64,000 bases of DNA, taken from positions 332,001-396,000 of the forward strand of contig NZ_CP038865.1 in NCBI RefSeq assembly GCF_004792515.1. The letters are read 5' to 3'. Positions within the stretch are counted from its first letter, which is position 1; each line of letters begins with the position of its first letter. The DNA comes from Vagococcus xieshaowenii (GTDB taxonomy: Bacteria > Bacillota > Bacilli > Lactobacillales > Vagococcaceae). A program made the position numbers and the translations under genes. Below the pieces are notes generated by a model. The model was not told the DNA's origin, ran no database searches, and saw only the letters and a program-made list of their open reading frames with translations. This document shows, in pieces, positions 61,474 to 64,000 of the stretch.

Positions 61474-62028
61474 ATGACAAAATATGGGTATGCTTATTCA
61501 GCTACGGGAGATAGCCTAGAAAAGCAAGTAGAAACATTGAAAAAATATGGGGTAGAAAACATTATCATTGAAAGTTCTATGGAAAGTGTGGATAATGTTC
61601 ATGCGGACTTAAATGATTTAGTGGCTTCATTGGAAACTGGTGATCAGTTAGTCGTACAACGTTTAATTTGTATTGGAAAATCAATTATTCAATTAGCAGA
61701 CTTTTTAACCGTATTAGAAGAAAAAGGCGCAAGTTTAGTCGTTGTAGAAAAAGCAACAGAATTAAGTGAATTATCTGATGAAGATTATGCACGAGCAATT
61801 AGAAGCTTTGCTAAGATGGAAAAAGATATCATTCGCGAACGTACGTCTCGTGGCTTAGAGTTTGCCCGTAAAAACGGCCGTATTGGTGGACGTCCAAAAA
61901 TTTCACAAGAGACAGTAGAAAAAATTCAATTCTTATATAACAATAATAAATATACATTGAGACAAATTGCTGAAGAATGTCAAATTTCTTTAGGGACAGC
62001 ATACAAATATACACAAGAACAAAAATAA
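61474..62028 (+). CDS. Serine recombinase (resolvase/invertase)-like protein, catalytically dead
   Basis: 184 residues with the small-resolvase layout: N-terminal fold 1-110, long E helix MEKDIIRERTSRGLEFARKN (115-134) and a C-terminal helix-turn-helix (KYTLRQIAEECQISLGTAYK, 159-178). Compared with gamma-delta resolvase the catalytic residues are gone: the R8-V-S10 triplet reads Y8-S9-A10, Arg45 has no counterpart, and LDRLGR (D67, R68, R71) reads LICIGK. The DNA-binding half is intact and the frame is undamaged, so it is more likely a domesticated DNA-binding protein than a decaying gene. No transposon or invertible segment is visible. It precedes the autolysin gene. Confidence 0.88.
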   Translation: MTKYGYAYSATGDSLEKQVETLKKYGVENIIIESSMESVDNVHADLNDLVASLETGDQLVVQRLICIGKSIIQLADFLTVLEEKGASLVVVEKATELSELSDEDYARAIRSFAKMEKDIIRERTSRGLEFARKNGRIGGRPKISQETVEKIQFLYNNNKYTLRQIAEECQISLGTAYKYTQEQK

Positions 62029-62105
62029 TTTTTTAATAGTTATTTAAAGTATCGCTAGATAAGTAATCTTCAAATATGTGATACTGAATAGTTAATCAAT
62101 AAGAT

Positions 62106-62149
62106 GACATAAGGTCTAAGAGAATATCTTAGGTCTTATGTCTTTTTTG
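62106..62149 (+). terminator. Terminator of the recombinase-like gene
   Basis: GACATAAGGTCTAAGA (62106-62121) pairs with TCTTAGGTCTTATGTC (62127-62142) with two wobble pairs, followed by six T residues. Confidence 0.87.
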
Positions 62150-62200
62150 TTATATAATGATATTAAAAAGTTATTGTGGATACATTTCATTAAAATGGTG

Positions 62201-62206
62201 TATAAT
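62201..62206 (+). promoter_or_regulatory. Probable -10 of the autolysin gene
   Basis: A perfect TATAAT preceded by GGTG, with no clear -35 at the usual distance. It would give a leader of about 190 bases. The gap 62029-62403 holds the terminator above, this promoter and AT-rich leader; no other gene is seen in it. Confidence 0.45.
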
Positions 62207-62403
62207 ATTAAATGTACGTATTGTATGAAGTAGAGTGAGTTTTGTTTAGTATTTGTGACGTTGTTTTTTTGGGAGAATATTCGTCTTTAATTAATTGAAT
62301 GACGTAATTAGTGTTAGGACACGAATATAAACAAATTCATAATTAAATTGTGACTATAATAAATAAGGAGAAGTATTATAGTTTGATAAAGGAGGAATTT
62401 AGT

Positions 62404-64000
62404 ATGAAAAAACCAATGAACACTTTTTTAGTGTTTACGGTGGGGATGTATAGTACCTTTACACTAGGCGGGCCTATTATTCCATTAGTAGCGGCACAAC
62501 AAAATGAAACAGAAATGACCGAAATAACAGAAAATTCAAGTGCACAAACTAGTTCTGAAACCGAAGAATCTGTTGTTGAGACAACAGATCAAGTGACTAC
62601 GGAAACAACAGAAATGACTGAAACAACGGAAGAAAATATTCCAGAATCAACAACTGATTCTAGTCAGACATTACCTGAGGAATCTCAAACAACCGAAGAA
62701 ACTACTACTTCTGACACTCAAGAAAGTACAGAGGAGACGGTGTCATCTACTGAATCAGAAGGTTCTGTGACTAATACAACCACTGAAACAAGTGAAAATT
62801 CGACAGAAACAACTGAGACAAGTAAAGAGTCGCCTAATAAAGTAGATAGTTCATCATCCGTAGACAAAGGTGAACAGCCAGTAGCTAATCAAAAACCCGG
62901 CAAAGATAATAATCCGGGGAAGAAGCCAGTGAATAATTTAAAACCAGGTAAAGCCGAAATAAAACCTCATAAAGAAGGAAATAATCAACCAGTAGCAGCT
63001 TCTAAAACGAAACAAAATAATAAGCAATCAACAACGGATAATCGAGTAAGCACAAAAGCAGCCACTTCAGGTCCGTCATTTAATACGCAGATCGACTTAG
63101 GTGAACAGTCTGAAGAATTTGCAACGTCTAATCTATTAAATTACCGTTTACCTTTATTATCTGAACTAAAGTCAGAGCAAGAAGCTGTTCTTATTTATGG
63201 TAGTTTATTGTTGGTAGGCAAAGAGCAGTTTGAAGAACCTTCAACAAAAGACAAAAAAAATGAACAACATAAAAAGCATGAAGAAAATAAAGAAAATAAG
63301 GTTAAGCCTACTCCTATTACCTCAAGAGCTTTAATGACATGGTTAGGTAATGAATATTTTGACCAAGATTTATTGACCAAACAAACTAAGCCATTATCTG
63401 CTTCAGAAACAATTGCTGTAGGCGATATTGTTGTTTGGACAAATTATATGAATCAAACGCAGTATGGTTTATATATCGGCGATGATTTGTTAATCACGGT
63501 AGAAAAAGATGGTGATGATCACTATGAAGTGGTAACTCAGTACTATGTCGAAAGTGATGATCAAACTATCTATCGAAATGAAAAGCTAACTTTAAATAAA
63601 GAAGGGGAAAAATTATTAAAACAATACCCTGCTTCTTTAAATTTTCAAACCAATCCGTTAACAGAAAAATTTGTAAAATCTATTGGAGAAGGAGCGCGTG
63701 AATTAGGTTTAAAATATGATGTTTTTGCCTCTGTTATGATTGCACAAGCATTGTTAGAAAGTGCCTCTGGAACAAGTGGTTTAGCACAAGCACCTAACCA
63801 TAATTTATTTGGCATAAAAGGACAATACCAAAGTCAGAGCGTTTCAATGGCAACAAATGAAGACGATGGTAAAGGAAATCTTTATGCTATCCAATCAGCG
63901 TTTAGAAAATATCCTAGTTATCAAGAATCTCTTAAAGATTATGTGTCATTAATCAAGAGTGGTACAGGATGGCAATCAGATTTTTATAAAGAAGCATGGC
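62404..64000 (+). CDS. AtlA-like secreted N-acetylglucosaminidase autolysin (partial, 3' end missing)
   Basis: Peptidoglycan hydrolase cut by the right window edge after 532 codons. Signal peptide about 1-31 (cleavage after PLVAA), then a Thr/Glu/Ser-rich low-complexity region (about 32-140) as in AtlA of E. faecalis, and a Pro/Lys/Asn region with PGK repeats (about 160-215). A segment of about 300-395 resembles an NlpC/P60 fold without its Cys and His. The GH73 glucosaminidase domain begins near 415, with catalytic E452 in AQALLESASGTSG and the NLFGIKG motif. LysM repeats would be expected beyond the edge. Ribosome site AAAGGAGGAATTT. Confidence 0.9.
   Translation, partial: MKKPMNTFLVFTVGMYSTFTLGGPIIPLVAAQQNETEMTEITENSSAQTSSETEESVVETTDQVTTETTEMTETTEENIPESTTDSSQTLPEESQTTEETTTSDTQESTEETVSSTESEGSVTNTTTETSENSTETTETSKESPNKVDSSSSVDKGEQPVANQKPGKDNNPGKKPVNNLKPGKAEIKPHKEGNNQPVAASKTKQNNKQSTTDNRVSTKAATSGPSFNTQIDLGEQSEEFATSNLLNYRLPLLSELKSEQEAVLIYGSLLLVGKEQFEEPSTKDKKNEQHKKHEENKENKVKPTPITSRALMTWLGNEYFDQDLLTKQTKPLSASETIAVGDIVVWTNYMNQTQYGLYIGDDLLITVEKDGDDHYEVVTQYYVESDDQTIYRNEKLTLNKEGEKLLKQYPASLNFQTNPLTEKFVKSIGEGARELGLKYDVFASVMIAQALLESASGTSGLAQAPNHNLFGIKGQYQSQSVSMATNEDDGKGNLYAIQSAFRKYPSYQESLKDYVSLIKSGTGWQSDFYKEAW

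Noticed and set aside
61474-62028. Active DNA invertase switching the neighbouring promoter
   Set aside because: All catalytic residues are replaced, and the inverted 9-mers are much shorter than known inversion sites.

Overview
The window is chromosomal DNA of an AT-rich Gram-positive bacterium of the order Lactobacillales, most likely family Enterococcaceae. Supporting signs are strong AGGAGG-type ribosome binding sites, a one-piece tmRNA, a comG operon, an enterococcal-type maltose locus (malT-mapP / malP-pgmB-galM-malR), ComG/TypA/KsgA proteins of the low-GC Firmicutes type, and an AtlA-like glucosaminidase. The acyl-CoA (beta-oxidation-like) cluster is unusual for lactic acid bacteria and makes me favour Vagococcus or a close relative; the genus is an inference.

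Layout. 0-1.8 kb: end of an opuC-type osmoprotectant ABC operon. 1.8-2.5 kb: mobile-element-like debris and the ssrA tmRNA (minus). 2.5-9.8 kb: housekeeping genes (HAD phosphatase, an OmpR/HK two-component pair, UPF0223, inositol-monophosphatase family, typA, fba). 10-14 kb: a family-1 phospho-glucosidase, an oligoendopeptidase and a VanZ-like protein. 14-17.8 kb: complete comGA-GG operon. 18-22.3 kb: metG, tatD, rnmV, ksgA. 22.5-31.4 kb: two acyl-CoA dehydrogenases, LysR regulator, thiolase, hydroxyacyl-CoA dehydrogenase, enoyl-CoA hydratase, CoA-transferase and a metallo-beta-lactamase-fold hydrolase. 31.8-33.5 kb: MsmK-type sugar ATPase and a P-loop protein. 33.5-35 kb: YjeM-like amino-acid antiporter. 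35-52.5 kb: a large maltose/maltodextrin regulon. 52.6-54 kb: an unrecognised protein and a HesB-like protein. 54-57.7 kb: galK-galT-galR, with galT frameshifted. 57.8-61.2 kb: 6-phosphogluconolactonase, orphan glucitol-type IIA, AI-2E-family permease, azoreductase. 61.4-64 kb: a serine-recombinase-like protein lacking its catalytic residues, then the start of an AtlA-like autolysin cut by the window end.

How the genes work together. Maltose enters by the PTS (MalT) as maltose 6'-phosphate, MapP removes the phosphate, MalP phosphorolyses maltose and PgmB and GalM feed the products into glycolysis. Longer maltodextrins enter by MdxEFG, presumably powered by the unlinked MsmK, and are trimmed by three cytoplasmic GH13 enzymes. 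MalR-type palindromes sit in or beside four promoters of this regulon. A second pair of palindromes (TTTANTAAA, two copies about two helical turns apart) controls the galK promoter and recurs upstream of msmK, suggesting that the ATPase is wired to galactose control.

The most notable oddities are the catalytically dead recombinase, the acyl-CoA dehydrogenase without a visible catalytic glutamate, the galT frameshift beside an A7 tract, the probable ATA start of comGD, and the degenerate NlpC/P60-like segment in the autolysin.
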